Numbered from the stretch's first letter, positions 25,640 through 40,537 are shown. The stretch: DNA of 64,000 bases from Staphylococcus sp. KG4-3 (GCF_033597815.2 NZ_CP166245.1:2046001-2110000), one strand, 5' to 3'. Notes: a model not told the origin generated them from the sequence alone. Numbers and translations are program-made.

Positions 25640-27670
25640 ATGTTTTTGAGTACACGTGAAAAGGAAATTATCGAAATGTTAATTAAATATCACGGTCAAT
25701 ATGTCACTATTTATGACATTGCTCAACATCTAGCTGTATCCTCTCGTACTATTCATAGGGAATTAAAATCTATTGAATCGTTTTTATCGACATTTGATAT
25801 CGAGCTTGAAAGAGTTACCAAAAAAGGTATACAACTGAAAACGACGGAGATGGCGTTAAATTCACTAAAACATGCATTATTAAACGAAAATACAATAGAT
25901 TTATCACAAGAAGAACAAAAAGTAATCATTTTATATGCATTGATTCAAACAACTACTCCTATTAAACAATACGTTTTAGCACAAGAAATCGGTGTCTCTA
26001 ACCAAACAATGACAAAACTTTTAGATGAATTAGATACAGAACTTGATCAATACCAATTAACACTACAAAAAAAACGTGGTGAAGGTATTCAATTACATGG
26101 TGCAGAATCAAAAAAACGTGAACTATTAAGCCAGTTGATGGTCAATAATCTAAACAGCACCAGTGTCTATTCAGTTATTGAAAATCATTTCGTATATCAA
26201 TCTATTAACCAGTCACAATTGGCAATGGTTGATATGGACAAAATATTTCAAATTGAACGTATTTTAATGGATCACTTGGGTCAACTTCCCTACTCTTTAA
26301 CAGAATCAAGTTATTTAACCTTAACTGTACACATTGTCTTAAGTATTGAACGAATGCTTAATAATCAATACGTAACTTTAAATGACGAAATTTATAACAG
26401 TGTTAAAGATTCATTTGAACACGAAGTAGCAAAAGCACTTGCCTTACACCTTGAACATATTTATGGTGTCCAGTTTAACCAAGCTGAAGTGACTTTTATC
26501 ACTATTCACCTTAGAGGTGCGAAACGTAAAGAATCTGCCGAAGTATTTAAAGATAGTAAAGACGAATCAAAGATTGAGAAATTTATTCATTCTGTTTCAC
26601 ACTTTTCTCAACAATCGTTCAAAGATTTTAAAACGCTTAGCGAAGGATTAAAATTGCATATTATACCAGCGATTAACCGTTTGAACGCTAATATTGAAAC
26701 TTATAATCCATTAACGGAAATGATTCAACATAAGTACCCACGACTATTTGAAAGTGTTCATCGTGCTTTACTACAAACTTGGCCAAATTTTAATTTTCCA
26801 GATAGTGAAATTGCATTTATTGTGCTTCATTTTGGTGGTGCTTTACAAAATCAAAACAGCGCCTTTTACAATGTACTTGTAGTATGTAGTAGTGGTATTG
26901 GAACCAGTAGATTACTAGCAACACGGTTACAACAAACATTTAGTGATATACAAAATACTACTCAAGCCTCAGTTGGTGATTTAAATGATATTGATGCTAC
27001 ACAATTTGATGCGATTATTTCCACTGTAGATTTAGATATCGCCTTACCATATATTACGGTGAACCCTTTACTGCCTGACGCAGATGTAAATCACGTATCA
27101 GCCTTTTTAAACACACAGCACAAACAACCAAATATTCAAACCTATGAAACGAATAATGGTAATATTCTAAATCCTGAAGAAAAATTAACATACATCAGAA
27201 AAGGACTAGAAATAATTGATTCTGTAAATGTCGATTATACTTCAGTTTCGAACTGGACAACTTATTTAACCAACACATTATTGGACCATCAAATCATCAC
27301 AGAAGGTCAGTCATTCGCTGAACTGATTAAGCAACACATGGATCGACAAGGGTTTGTCTTAGACCCTTATCCAATCGCAATCCCTCATTTAAAAAGTGAA
27401 ATTATTAAGAAACCTTTTATATTAATAACCATTTTAAATGAGCCTATTTTGCTTAATAGTAATCAAAATGACAATCTTTCCGTGAGATATTTGTTAAGCA
27501 TGTTCGTCCCCCCTGATGATACAATGGCACAACTTGTAAGTGATATCTCAGGAAAATTGGTCGAGCATCTAGATAATATTGATGGATTTATGGAGCAACC
27601 AGAACAACTTCAAGCGTTACTTAAGCAAAGTTATCTTATGCAATTACAAAAATTATTAAATATGGAGTGA
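25640..27670 (+). CDS. mtlR: PRD-containing transcriptional activator of the mannitol operon
   Basis: A 676-residue regulator controlled by PTS phosphorylation. Modules in order: DeoR-like and M-trans-like HTH (about 1-170), PRD1 and PRD2 (about 185-400, with HLEHIYG, HLRGAK and VLHFGG histidines), a GatB-like IIB domain (VVCSSGIGTSRLL near 415-427) and a Mtl-type IIA-like domain with AIPHLKSE near 575-582. The ATG at 25640 is chosen because GGAGGG is 7 bases upstream; the earlier ATG is 1 base from it. It sits inside the operon it is expected to activate. Confidence 0.94.
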   Translation: MFLSTREKEIIEMLIKYHGQYVTIYDIAQHLAVSSRTIHRELKSIESFLSTFDIELERVTKKGIQLKTTEMALNSLKHALLNENTIDLSQEEQKVIILYALIQTTTPIKQYVLAQEIGVSNQTMTKLLDELDTELDQYQLTLQKKRGEGIQLHGAESKKRELLSQLMVNNLNSTSVYSVIENHFVYQSINQSQLAMVDMDKIFQIERILMDHLGQLPYSLTESSYLTLTVHIVLSIERMLNNQYVTLNDEIYNSVKDSFEHEVAKALALHLEHIYGVQFNQAEVTFITIHLRGAKRKESAEVFKDSKDESKIEKFIHSVSHFSQQSFKDFKTLSEGLKLHIIPAINRLNANIETYNPLTEMIQHKYPRLFESVHRALLQTWPNFNFPDSEIAFIVLHFGGALQNQNSAFYNVLVVCSSGIGTSRLLATRLQQTFSDIQNTTQASVGDLNDIDATQFDAIISTVDLDIALPYITVNPLLPDADVNHVSAFLNTQHKQPNIQTYETNNGNILNPEEKLTYIRKGLEIIDSVNVDYTSVSNWTTYLTNTLLDHQIITEGQSFAELIKQHMDRQGFVLDPYPIAIPHLKSEIIKKPFILITILNEPILLNSNQNDNLSVRYLLSMFVPPDDTMAQLVSDISGKLVEHLDNIDGFMEQPEQLQALLKQSYLMQLQKLLNME

Positions 27671-27676
27671 AGCAAA

Positions 27677-28111
27677 ATGAGCGAGTTATTTAGCAATGAA
27701 AACATTTTTATCAACCAAACAGTTAAAGATCAAAACGAAGCAATTGAAAAAGCAGGACAAGCTTTAGTATCAAGTGGTGCTGTAACAGAAGCGTATATAC
27801 AAGCAATGAAAGATCGCGAGCAAGTAGTAACAACATTTATGGGCAATGGCTTAGCTATCCCTCACGGTACAGATGAAGCTAAAGCTAGTGTTTTAAAATC
27901 AGGTTTAACTTTAATTCAAATACCTGAGGGCGTTGACTGGGATGGCGAAGTTGTTAAAGTTGTCGTAGGTATTGCAGGTAAAGATGGTGAACATTTAGAC
28001 TTACTTTCTAAAATAGCTATTACGTTTAGCGAAGAAGAAAACGTAGAACGCATTATTCAAGCTTCATCAGCAGAAGAAATTAAACAAGTCTTTGAGGAGG
28101 CTGACGCATAA
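27677..28111 (+). CDS. mtlF: PTS mannitol-specific EIIA component
   Basis: A cytosolic 144-residue phosphocarrier that takes phosphate from HPr-P and gives it to the IIB domain of MtlA. The active-site histidine is in [10 protein letters not shown] (about 59-68), the usual PTS_EIIA_2 motif. Six bases after mtlR, and its stop overlaps the mtlD start by one base (TAATG), indicating translational coupling. Confidence 0.96.
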   Translation: MSELFSNENIFINQTVKDQNEAIEKAGQALVSSGAVTEAYIQAMKDREQVVTTFMGNGLAIPHGTDEAKASVLKSGLTLIQIPEGVDWDGEVVKVVVGIAGKDGEHLDLLSKIAITFSEEENVERIIQASSAEEIKQVFEEADA

Positions 28112-29214
28112 TGAAAGCCTTACATTTTGGTGCTGGAAATATAGGTAGAGGTTTTATCGGTTACATTCTTGCTGATAATGATATAAAAGTAACTTTTGCA
28201 GATGTTAATGCTGAAATCATCACTGCTTTGGATCAAAATCATGAATACGATGTCATTTTAGCTGATGAAGCTAAAACAACAACACGTGTGCATAATGTAG
28301 ATGCAATCAACTCTGGTGCCCCGTCAGAAAGTTTAAAACAAGCAGTTTTAGAAGCTGACTTAATTACAACTGCGGTTGGTGTCAACATCTTGCCTATAAT
28401 TGCAAAATCGTTTGCTCCCTATTTAACAGAAAAAGAAACACCTGTTAATATTGTTGCATGTGAGAATGCAATTATGGCAACCAATACTTTAGAAAAAGCA
28501 ATTTTAGATATTACAGGTCCACTACCTGAACACATTCATTTTGCTAATTCTGCAGTTGATCGTATTGTTCCATTACAAACTAATGATAACCTTTTAGATG
28601 TGGTCGTTGAACCTTTCTATGAATGGGTAATAGAGAAAGACGCTTGGTTTGGTCCAGAACTTAATCATATTAAATATGTAGATAATTTAACTCCTTACAT
28701 TGAGCGTAAGTTACTTACAGTGAATACTGGTCATGCTTACCTTGCTTATGCAGGTAGATATTTTGGACAACCAACTATTCTAGATGCAGTTAACGATACA
28801 GACATTAAACATGATTTAGAACGTGTTCTTAAAGAAACCAGTCAATACATTACCAAACAGTTTGATTTTAACGAAAACGAACAAGCTCAATATGTCCAAA
28901 AAATTATTGAGCGTTTTAAAAATCCAAACTTATCTGATGAAGTTACACGTGTAGGACGAGGTACAATGCGTAAAATCGGGCCACAAGATAGAATCATTAA
29001 ACCGTTAAATTATTTATATCAAAATAATTTAAAACATGATGCATTAGTTAAAACTGCTGCTTTATTATTAAAATATGATGATACAAATGATCAAGAAACA
29101 GTAGAAAAAAATGATTATATTCAAGAACATGGTCTTGAAGCATTCTTAAAAGAATTTGCTAAAACAGATGAACAATTAACTCAAGAAATCGTTCAAGCAT
29201 ACAATGTATTATAA
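28111..29214 (+). CDS. mtlD: Mannitol-1-phosphate 5-dehydrogenase
   Basis: Oxidises mannitol 1-phosphate to fructose 6-phosphate with NAD+. 367 residues: an N-terminal Rossmann segment [20 protein letters not shown], a long-chain dehydrogenase helical domain with the catalytic-site lysine region near [14 protein letters not shown] (about 205-218). Last gene of the mannitol operon. A weak stem (CGTCGCTATT / AATAGCAACG, 29226-29247) without a U tract follows; the downstream IS relic may have removed the original 3' flank. Confidence 0.96.
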   Translation: MKALHFGAGNIGRGFIGYILADNDIKVTFADVNAEIITALDQNHEYDVILADEAKTTTRVHNVDAINSGAPSESLKQAVLEADLITTAVGVNILPIIAKSFAPYLTEKETPVNIVACENAIMATNTLEKAILDITGPLPEHIHFANSAVDRIVPLQTNDNLLDVVVEPFYEWVIEKDAWFGPELNHIKYVDNLTPYIERKLLTVNTGHAYLAYAGRYFGQPTILDAVNDTDIKHDLERVLKETSQYITKQFDFNENEQAQYVQKIIERFKNPNLSDEVTRVGRGTMRKIGPQDRIIKPLNYLYQNNLKHDALVKTAALLLKYDDTNDQETVEKNDYIQEHGLEAFLKEFAKTDEQLTQEIVQAYNVL

Positions 29215-29269
29215 ATGTAATAAGGCGTCGCTATTAAAATAGCAACGGTTCAGAACATGAACAAACCTT

Positions 29270-29996
29270 AGGTGGTACTTGAACTGCCCCCAAATAACGG
29301 GAATAAAATAAAAACACTTTCGTTGAATTCATTTAAAATGAATCATACGGAGGTGTTTTTTCTATGAAAATAATGTCTTATTCAATAGAAACAAAATATA
29401 AAACTATTGAAATGAAAGAAGCTGGATATACTGTAAAAGAAATTATAGAAGCATTAAATATTAAAAACAGCACACAGGTAAAAACTTGGTGGTGATGATA
29501 TAAAAATGGCGAAACTTATAGGTTTTATCAACAAAGAGCCAAGCAATATGCTTATGACAAAGGAGTGGAAGAATTATCAGAAGTAGAATAATTAAAGTTA
29601 GATAACAGGACCAAAGTTTAGTTAATGATACATTAAATCTAATTGATATACCTGAGGGTTGCATACTACATAGTGACCAAGGTAGTGTTTACACGTCGTA
29701 TTCTTACTATCAATTATGCGAAGAAAAAGGCATTATCAGAAGCATGTCCGGAAAGAGAACACCTGCTGATAATGCCCCGATAGAAAGTTTTCATTCCTCG
29801 CTAAAGTGTGAAACCTTCTACCTCAACAATGAGCTTAATAGCTCTAATCACATTGTGATAGATATTATCGAAAATTACATTAAAAACTATAATAGTAATC
29901 GAATTCAACAAAAACTAGACTACTTAGCCCCTATAAAATACAGGAATTAGCAGCCAAGAACATAGAGTTTTTATTAAGTTTCCACTTTAGGGGTTC
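29270..29996 (+). mobile_element. Relic of an IS3-family (IS150-like) insertion sequence
   Basis: About 0.7 kb remains of an element that is normally near 1.4-1.5 kb. The left edge (TTGAACTGCCCCCAAA) and right edge (TTTAGGGGTTCTGTCCC) look like imperfect terminal inverted repeats of the IS150 type. Inside are a nonsense-ridden orfA start and the C-terminal end of the DDE transposase; the middle is deleted. Both ends are approximate. It lies between mtlD and glmM. Confidence 0.7.
29364..29949 (+). pseudogene. Degraded IS3-type transposase (orfA start plus orfB end)
   Basis: The 5' part begins ATG behind GGAGGTG and encodes an HTH (TIEMKEAGYTVKEIIEAL); after KTWW come two consecutive in-frame TGA codons, then recognisable downstream sequence (YKNGETYRFYQQRAKQYAY) in the same frame until another stop near 29588. 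After a deletion, the 3' part encodes the transposase end with HSDQGSVYTS and NAPIESFHSSLK, the last two DDE catalytic residues, and a tail with NRIQQKLDYLAP. It cannot make an active protein. Confidence 0.8.
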
Positions 29997-30338
29997 TGTC
30001 CCTACTTCACCTAGGGTTTGTTTATTTATATTTGTATATTTATTTTTCAAAATAGCATGGGTCTTTTAGAGCAAAGTTCTACTTTTATCTATCGAGTTAT
30101 TCAACATAGTAAACACCACCACTGTTTAATTTATATATACTATACTCTTTTCAGTGTAATATTTGGATCGACTATTGTGGGAAGATCACTAGCCGAATAC
30201 TTCAGACTTAGGCAGTGTCTCCGGGAAACGTGAATAAAAAAACTGCAAAAAAGTCAAAGAATCTGTCGACAGTCTGAGCTATTGCTTTTTTACATGGTTA
30301 AATGTTTATTAATTTATGTTTTAAAACAATAATAATAA
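29997..30338. other. Non-coding remnant region between the IS relic and glmM
   Basis: A+T-rich, with a short ORF (30018-30233) lacking a ribosome site. The segment 30236-30293 looks like an eroded terminator repeat (ACTGC..GTCAAAGAATCTGTCGACAGTCTGAG..GCTTTTTT). I find no preserved fmtB-like coding sequence. Confidence 0.4.
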
Positions 30339-30370
30339 CCCAGCACATCGTTTTTATATGATGTGCTGGG
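30339..30370 (-). terminator. Probable terminator of the cdaA-cdaR-glmM operon
   Basis: Arms CCCAGCACAT (30339-30348) and ATGTGCTGGG (30361-30370) form a G+C-rich 10-bp stem; the minus-strand tail is T-rich but interrupted. Confidence 0.6.
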
Positions 30371-30415
30371 CGACTTGAATTAAATATTTAGGTCTTGATT
30401 ATATTTAATTAATAA

Positions 30416-31771
30416 CTATTTATCTAATCCCATTTTATCTTGAACTACATCAGCAATTGTATTGGCAAATCGCTGCGCATCTTCATCAGTTGATGCTTCA
30501 ACCATTACTCGCACTAATGGTTCTGTTCCAGAAGGTCTTACTAAAATACGACCTTCACCATTCATTTCTACTTCTACTTTAGTCATTATTTCTTGCACAT
30601 CAATATTCTCTTCCACACGATATTTATCTGTTACACGAACATTAACTAATGATTGTGGATATTTTTTCATTTGACTTGCAAGTTGACTTAAACTTTTACC
30701 AGTCATTTTTATAATACTAGCTAGTTGAACACCTGTTAACAAACCGTCTCCAGTCGTATTATAATCCATTAATACAATATGACCTGACTGTTCTCCACCT
30801 AAATTGTAGTTACCTCTTCTCATTTCTTCTACAACGTAGCGATCTCCAACTTTAGTTTTGTTAGATTGGATACCTTCATTTTCTAAAGCTTTATAGAACC
30901 CTAAGTTACTCATTACAGTAGAAACAATCATATTATTATTTAACTCATGATTTTTGCTCATCGCTTGACCAATAATAAACATAATTTGGTCACCATCGAC
31001 AATATTACCTTTTTCATCTACTGCAATTAGTCTGTCACCATCACCATCAAAAGCTAAACCAAAGTCACATTCTGATTCGATAACTTCTTTAGCTAATGTT
31101 TCAGGATGCGTAGAACCAACATCTTTATTAATATTATAACCATTTGGTTTACAGCCAACTGTCACTGTATCAGCTTCTAAATCACCGAATAAAAACGGTG
31201 CTAAAGAAGATGTAGAACCATTTGCCCCATCTAATGCAATCTTCATTCCATCTAAGTTCACATCAACAGTTGATTTTAAATAGCTAATGTATTTTTGTGC
31301 ACCTTCAAAATAATCAGAGTAATGTACAATATCTTCGCCAACAGGTCGAGGTAAATCAGGATTTTCTTGGTCTAATAATTCTTCTATTTCCTGTTCTTGA
31401 TCATCTGATAATTTGAAGCCATCAGAACCAAAGAATTTAATACCATTGTCTGGAACTGGGTTATGAGAAGCAGATATCATGACACCTAATTCGGCTTCCA
31501 TTTCTCGTGTTAAATAGGCTACACCTGGCGTTGAAATAACGCCTAAACGCATAACTTCTGCGCCGATGGAAATTAGTCCTGCAATTAAAGCAGATTCTAA
31601 CATCTCTCCTGAAACACGAGTATCTCTACCAACTAGTACTTTAGGGTGCTTCTCATCTTTATTATGTGCTAAAACATAGCCACCATAGCGCCCTAGTTTA
31701 AACGCAAGTTCAGGTGTTAATTCTTTATTTGCTACTCCCCTTACGCCATCTGTACCAAAATATTTTGCCAT
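30416..31771 (-). CDS. glmM: Phosphoglucosamine mutase
   Basis: Converts glucosamine 6-phosphate to glucosamine 1-phosphate for UDP-GlcNAc and wall synthesis. 451 residues, alpha-D-phosphohexomutase fold: the phosphoserine loop [12 protein letters not shown] (about 99-110), the Mg-binding DGDGDR (about 241-246), sugar-binding GGEQSGH (about 324-330) and the phosphate-binding [10 protein letters not shown] (about 416-425). Third gene of the conserved cdaA-cdaR-glmM unit; GlmM is known to bind and inhibit the diadenylate cyclase in this set. Confidence 0.97.
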   Translation of the reverse strand: MAKYFGTDGVRGVANKELTPELAFKLGRYGGYVLAHNKDEKHPKVLVGRDTRVSGEMLESALIAGLISIGAEVMRLGVISTPGVAYLTREMEAELGVMISASHNPVPDNGIKFFGSDGFKLSDDQEQEIEELLDQENPDLPRPVGEDIVHYSDYFEGAQKYISYLKSTVDVNLDGMKIALDGANGSTSSLAPFLFGDLEADTVTVGCKPNGYNINKDVGSTHPETLAKEVIESECDFGLAFDGDGDRLIAVDEKGNIVDGDQIMFIIGQAMSKNHELNNNMIVSTVMSNLGFYKALENEGIQSNKTKVGDRYVVEEMRRGNYNLGGEQSGHIVLMDYNTTGDGLLTGVQLASIIKMTGKSLSQLASQMKKYPQSLVNVRVTDKYRVEENIDVQEIMTKVEVEMNGEGRILVRPSGTEPLVRVMVEASTDEDAQRFANTIADVVQDKMGLDK

Positions 31772-31799
31772 TATTTATATCTCCTTTATTTATACAAAT

Positions 31800-32732
31800 C
31801 TATTTAACTGTAATTTTAGCTGTAGTACCATTTGGATTAACTTTTGTCACATCTTTAGGTACTTTAAACTTCACATTTTTTTCAGTAGTATCTGAGATAT
31901 TATCCAAATTTACATTTGCAGTAATTTCATCAATATCTTCTAAGTCATCCTTATTACCATAAATTTCTACTTCTTCATCTTCTAAACTTATATTGTCTAA
32001 TTCACGATTATTTGATAAGGATCCTACTGCTTTTGTTTTTACTTTAACTTTTTTACTATAATCTTCTACCTTAACGCTCAAGTTTACCTCATTCGGTTGT
32101 ATTGAAACGTCAATTTTATTAAGATTTCTATCAAATGCAGTAATTTTTGCTACATCTGTAGTATTTTTAGCAATTTTACTCTTGTTTTTATATGTTGCTT
32201 TTAAATATGCTATTTTATCAATTTGATCTTGTCCACCAGTCACTTTAACTGTCTCTGGTGAAACGCTTTGCTCACTAATTTTATAGTCTGAATCTAAGTC
32301 ATTATTACTTACATCCGGTTCTACTTTTAATGTTTTGCTCACACGTTCTTCAAGATTTACAGTGGCCTCTTTCGGTTTAACATTATAATCAATGTCTTTA
32401 TTCAATCCATTGACCTGGAATTGCGTCGTATGTTTTCCTGCTTTTTCACCGCTTAAATCTAAAACTGCTTTAATATTTTCACCATTCTCAGCTTTTAACA
32501 CCTGTGATTGAGGACCTGAAATTTCCACATCAACTTTATCAGGCACTTCACTAGCATATAATGATTTATTATTATACTTAACTTGCACCGGAACTTCCTG
32601 AATCGTTTCGGAAGACTTTTGGCCTAAGTTATCAGCATTAAATATATTTCCAAACATATTGTTAACTGATAGGAAAAACACAAGGGCTAACACAAGGGCG
32701 ATTAATCTCAATCCCCATTTACTTTCTAACAT
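31800..32732 (-). CDS. cdaR: YbbR-domain protein CdaR, regulator of c-di-AMP synthesis
   Basis: A 310-residue membrane-anchored extracytoplasmic protein. One N-terminal membrane helix (about 9-28) is followed by tandem YbbR repeats (roughly 45-130, 135-215, 220-305), visible as recurring VDVEISGP/VKVTGGQ/VEIYGNK strands. In firmicutes it modulates CdaA, encoded immediately upstream: the CdaA stop is one base from this start. Also called YbbR. Confidence 0.93.
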   Translation of the reverse strand: MLESKWGLRLIALVLALVFFLSVNNMFGNIFNADNLGQKSSETIQEVPVQVKYNNKSLYASEVPDKVDVEISGPQSQVLKAENGENIKAVLDLSGEKAGKHTTQFQVNGLNKDIDYNVKPKEATVNLEERVSKTLKVEPDVSNNDLDSDYKISEQSVSPETVKVTGGQDQIDKIAYLKATYKNKSKIAKNTTDVAKITAFDRNLNKIDVSIQPNEVNLSVKVEDYSKKVKVKTKAVGSLSNNRELDNISLEDEEVEIYGNKDDLEDIDEITANVNLDNISDTTEKNVKFKVPKDVTKVNPNGTTAKITVK

Positions 32733-32733
32733 A

Positions 32734-33540
32734 TTACTTCACACCTTTCTCATGAAAGTGTGTACCAAACCAATGTTCAGCTAATAATTCTTCAAATGCT
32801 TCGTTTGAAATATCTTTTCTTAATTTACCGTCAAAAGTAACAGAAATAGATCCAGTTTCTTCTGAAACGATAACAGTAAAAGCATCTGATACTTCTGATA
32901 TACCTACTGCAGCTCTATGTCTTGTCCCTAAACTTTTAGCAATTTTAGCGCTATCAGATAACGGCAAATAACTCGCAGCACTAGCAATCTTATTCTCTTG
33001 AATTATCATTGCACCATCATGTAATGGTGTGTTTGGTATAAAAACGTTTGTTAATAGTTCTTGTGATATTTCTGAATTCATTGCGATGCCTGTTTCAATA
33101 TAATCTTGTAACCCTGTTTCATTTTCAAATACAATCAATGCACCTATACGGCGTTTGGCCATATATTGTACTGCCTTTGATACTGAAGATATTAACTTGC
33201 CTTCATCACTATTTAAATTCGTTGAATAACGTTTAAATAAGCTACCTCTACCAAGTTGTTCCAAGGCACGGCGAATTTCTGGTTGGAATATCACGATTAG
33301 AGCTAATACCCCCCATTGAATAACTAAATCAAAAAGACGGGATGTAGCTGTTAAGTTCAGCATTTTACTCAATTGTTGACCAATTACTATTACAACAATA
33401 CCTTTTAATAGTTGAATGGCTTTGGTACCTTTAAAAACTGTAATGAGAAGATAAAGTACATACCATACTATGAGTAAGTCGAGTACACTTGCAATTATTT
33501 TAACTGTACTCCAGTTATCAAAAAAGTTGGATAATTCCAT
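32734..33540 (-). CDS. dacA: Diadenylate cyclase CdaA (DacA)
   Basis: Makes cyclic di-AMP from two ATP at the membrane; c-di-AMP controls potassium, osmolyte and cell-wall homeostasis in staphylococci. 268 residues: three N-terminal membrane helices (about 12-90), then the DAC domain with the catalytic PLHDGAMII (about 170-178) and the nucleotide-binding GTRHRAAVG (about 203-211). First gene of cdaA-cdaR-glmM; ATG behind GGAGGAG. Confidence 0.96.
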   Translation of the reverse strand: MELSNFFDNWSTVKIIASVLDLLIVWYVLYLLITVFKGTKAIQLLKGIVVIVIGQQLSKMLNLTATSRLFDLVIQWGVLALIVIFQPEIRRALEQLGRGSLFKRYSTNLNSDEGKLISSVSKAVQYMAKRRIGALIVFENETGLQDYIETGIAMNSEISQELLTNVFIPNTPLHDGAMIIQENKIASAASYLPLSDSAKIAKSLGTRHRAAVGISEVSDAFTVIVSEETGSISVTFDGKLRKDISNEAFEELLAEHWFGTHFHEKGVK

Positions 33541-33639
33541 AACATCTCCTCCGGTTATCTGTTCCCATGTTATATATTATACCAATCATAACACTAACTG
33601 TCATATTTAGTATTTAAATTTTTAGCAAAATCAAAAGGA

Positions 33640-33753
33640 GCGAAACTGAAATCTTATTTTAAATATAAGATTTCATTATCCCGCCCCAACAAAACTGACT
33701 GACACAAAACATGAAAAATACTTTCTGATATCAGTCAGCTATTCCAATATTAC
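33640..33753. repeat. Hairpin-rich intergenic element between arginase and dacA
   Basis: TGAAATCTTAT (33648-33658) / ATAAGATTTCA (33664-33674), flanked by GGAGCGAAAC..CCCGCCCC, then CTGACTGA..TCAGTCAG. It looks like a diverged, shortened relative of the composite repeats at 17.9, 44.5 and 62.3 kb, and its core resembles the hairpin near 13.5 kb. It likely terminates the arginase transcript. Confidence 0.55.
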
Positions 33754-33809
33754 ATTGTAGCTAAGTACTTAGCTTATTTCTCTATGTTATAGACATAATT
33801 TCAACTGAA

Positions 33810-34715
33810 TTATAGTAATGTTTCCCCGAAGAAACTACCTACTAAACCTACTGCTTGCTCTGCCGTGTCATTATTATGATCGATTAGTGGATTAACCTCC
33901 ACTAAATCCATAGAAGTAATGAGATTAGAATTATGTAACAACTCTAATGCAAAATGACTTTCTCTATACGTTAAACCTCCAAGCACTCTAGTGCCTGTTC
34001 CTGGTGTTTCAACAGGATCTAAGGCATCAACATCAAGTGATAGATGAATGCCATCTGTTTTAGGTTTTAAATAAGCTATTGTTTCTTCAATCACTTTTTT
34101 AATACCAAATCGGTCAACTTCAGCCATCGTAAATGTTTTAATATTATGTTCTTTTATGTAGCGTCTTTCACCCTCATCTAAATCTCTCATACCAATAAGC
34201 ACAATATTTTCAGGTTTAACTTTCGGTGAATAATCCGAAATATTAACCAAACGCTCATCACCATCACCTACAAGCACCCGTAACGGCATGCCATGAATAT
34301 TTCCTGAAGGTGATTCTTCAGGTACATTTAAGTCACCATGTGCATCATACCAAATAACACCTAAATTCTCATAGTGCTTACTAACACCTGATATAGAACC
34401 AATTGCAATTGAATGGTCTCCCCCTAGCACTAATGGAAAATGATTATGTTCAATGCTAGTTGATACAGCATCACTTAACATATTTGATGTTTCTATGATT
34501 TCCTCTATATTACGTAAGCCCTCTTGCTCTGAATTAAACTTTTCTAAATCTAATTTAGGTACTGCAATATTACCAGAATCTTTAACAGATAGACCAATTG
34601 CTTTAATACGGTCCTCAATTCCAGCATATCGAATCGCATCTGGACCAAGGTTTACCCCTAATTTCCTTTGCCCAAATGTTGCTGGTACTCCAATAATTTC
34701 TACTGTTTTATTCAT
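33810..34715 (-). CDS. rocF: Arginase
   Basis: Hydrolyses arginine to ornithine and urea with two Mn ions. 301 residues, ureohydrolase family: metal motifs GGDHSIAIG (about 98-106), WYDAHGDLN (about 121-129) and SLDVDALDP (about 225-233) and the C-terminal [11 protein letters not shown]. Single-gene unit, with ATG behind AAAGGGG. The ornithine formed could feed staphyloferrin A synthesis (genes near 56-62 kb), a metabolic link that is inference, not a shared operon. Confidence 0.96.
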   Translation of the reverse strand: MNKTVEIIGVPATFGQRKLGVNLGPDAIRYAGIEDRIKAIGLSVKDSGNIAVPKLDLEKFNSEQEGLRNIEEIIETSNMLSDAVSTSIEHNHFPLVLGGDHSIAIGSISGVSKHYENLGVIWYDAHGDLNVPEESPSGNIHGMPLRVLVGDGDERLVNISDYSPKVKPENIVLIGMRDLDEGERRYIKEHNIKTFTMAEVDRFGIKKVIEETIAYLKPKTDGIHLSLDVDALDPVETPGTGTRVLGGLTYRESHFALELLHNSNLITSMDLVEVNPLIDHNNDTAEQAVGLVGSFFGETLL

Positions 34716-35045
34716 TTTTAAAACCCCTTTGTTGTTATATGTTTCTAGAATAATCTAAAGACATTAACATTTCAAGCGTTGTTAAAACAGCTTTTCTCTT
34801 CATTTCTGTCTTTTTACATATAAAATCAATATAATGATTTATCATTCAAAACAAATCCTTTTAGTATCGATTTTTATCATTTTACTAAACAATAAAATGT
34901 ATAAATAAAAAAACAAACTTTATTCAAAGTTCTAACTATAATAGGGATTTGTACTTCATGCTTATATTATTACCTTATATAAGTGAAATTGAGTAAATAA
35001 CACAAGTATTTATTTTAAAAGTGAAATATAATTTTATACAAAAAA
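34716..35045. other. A+T-rich spacer between arginase and the tRNA cluster
   Basis: Contains the arginase promoter region. I see no ORF, operator or convincing repeat in it. Confidence 0.4.
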
Positions 35046-35071
35046 AGCACTTCTCTTGTGAGAAGTGCTTA
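35041..35071 (-). terminator. Terminator of the rRNA-tRNA operon
   Basis: AAGCACTTCTC / GAGAAGTGCTT with a 4-base loop; seven A's on the plus strand form the U tract of the minus-strand transcript, immediately after tRNA-Lys. Confidence 0.9.
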
Positions 35072-35076
35072 CTAGT

Positions 35077-35149
35077 GAGCCATAGTGGGCTCGAACCACT
35101 GACCCTCTGATTAAAAGTCAGATGCTCTACCAACTGAGCTAATGGCTCT
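35077..35149 (-). tRNA. tRNA-Lys (anticodon TTT)
   Basis: The cloverleaf folds with acceptor GAGCCAT/ATGGCTC, anticodon loop CTTTTAA and T-loop GGTTCGAGCC. The CCA end is not encoded. Last gene of the rrn operon. Confidence 0.95.
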
Positions 35150-35152
35150 AAT

Positions 35153-35226
35153 GGCTGGGCTAGCTGGATTCGAACCAGCGCGTGATGGAGTCAAAGTCCA
35201 TTGCCTTACCGCTTGGCTATAGCCCA
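35153..35226 (-). tRNA. tRNA-Gln (anticodon TTG)
   Basis: Acceptor TGGGCTA/TAGCCCA, anticodon loop CTTTGAC, encoded CCA. Four bases from tRNA-Lys. Confidence 0.95.
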
Positions 35227-35230
35227 TAAA

Positions 35231-35314
35231 TGGTGGAGGGGGGCAGATTCGAACTGCCGAACCCGAAGGAGCGGATTTACAGTCCGCCGCGTTTAGCCAC
35301 TTCGCTACCCCTCC
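35231..35314 (-). tRNA. tRNA-Tyr (anticodon GTA)
   Basis: Long variable arm as expected for bacterial tRNA-Tyr, acceptor GGAGGGG/CCCCTCC, anticodon loop CTGTAAA, encoded CCA. Confidence 0.95.
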
Positions 35315-35331
35315 GTACTATTTAATTAAAA

Positions 35332-35407
35332 TGGTGGAGGATGACGGGTTCGAACCGCCGACCCTCTGCTTGTAAGGCAGATGCTCTCCCAGCTGAGCTA
35401 ATCCTCC
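35332..35407 (-). tRNA. tRNA-Val (anticodon TAC)
   Basis: Acceptor GGAGGAT/ATCCTCC, anticodon loop CTTACAA, T-loop GGTTCGAACC, encoded CCA. Confidence 0.95.
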
Positions 35408-35417
35408 AAATATGTAA

Positions 35418-35489
35418 TGACCCCGACGGGACTCGAACCCGTGTTACCGCCGTGAAAGGGCGGTGTCTTAACCGCTTGACCACGGGGCC
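35418..35489 (-). tRNA. tRNA-Glu (anticodon TTC)
   Basis: Acceptor GGCCCCG/CGGGGTC with one wobble, anticodon loop CTTTCAC, CCA not encoded. Confidence 0.95.
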
Positions 35490-35492
35490 ATA

Positions 35493-35567
35493 TGGCTCCA
35501 CAGGTAGGACTCGAACCTACGACCGATCGGTTAACAGCCGATAGCTCTACCACTGAGCTACTGTGGA
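35493..35567 (-). tRNA. tRNA-Asn (anticodon GTT)
   Basis: Acceptor TCCACAG/CTGTGGA, anticodon loop CTGTTAA, encoded CCA. First tRNA after 5S rRNA. Confidence 0.95.
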
Positions 35568-35578
35568 ATAATTTAATT

Positions 35579-35693
35579 GCCTGGCAACGTCCTACTCTTG
35601 CGGAACGTAAGTCCGACTACCATCGGCGCTAAAGAGCTTAACTTCTGTGTTCGGCATGGGAACAGGTGTGACCTCTTTGCCATTGTCACCAGA
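35579..35693 (-). rRNA. rrf: 5S ribosomal RNA
   Basis: About 115 bases. On the minus strand it starts TCTGGTGACAATGGC, contains the conserved ACACCTGTTCCCATGCCGAA segment and ends with TTGCCAGGC pairing with the 5' end. Confidence 0.95.
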
Positions 35694-35773
35694 CAATGAA
35701 ATGTATGAAATTATACATTCAAAACTAGATAGTAAGTAAAATATGATTTAACCAAAACAAAACAATTTAAAAT

Positions 35774-40537
<4,764 letters not shown>

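Noticed and set aside
29461..29664. Minus-strand 67-codon ORF across the IS relic
   Set aside because: It is antisense to the recognisable transposase remnant and has no independent support.
30018..30233. 71-codon ORF between the IS relic and glmM
   Set aside because: No ribosome site, low complexity, and it sits in decayed sequence.
35041..35567. Integration (att) site at the tRNA cluster
   Set aside because: tRNA genes are common integration targets, but there is no integrase, no direct repeat of a tRNA 3' end and no foreign-looking DNA nearby.
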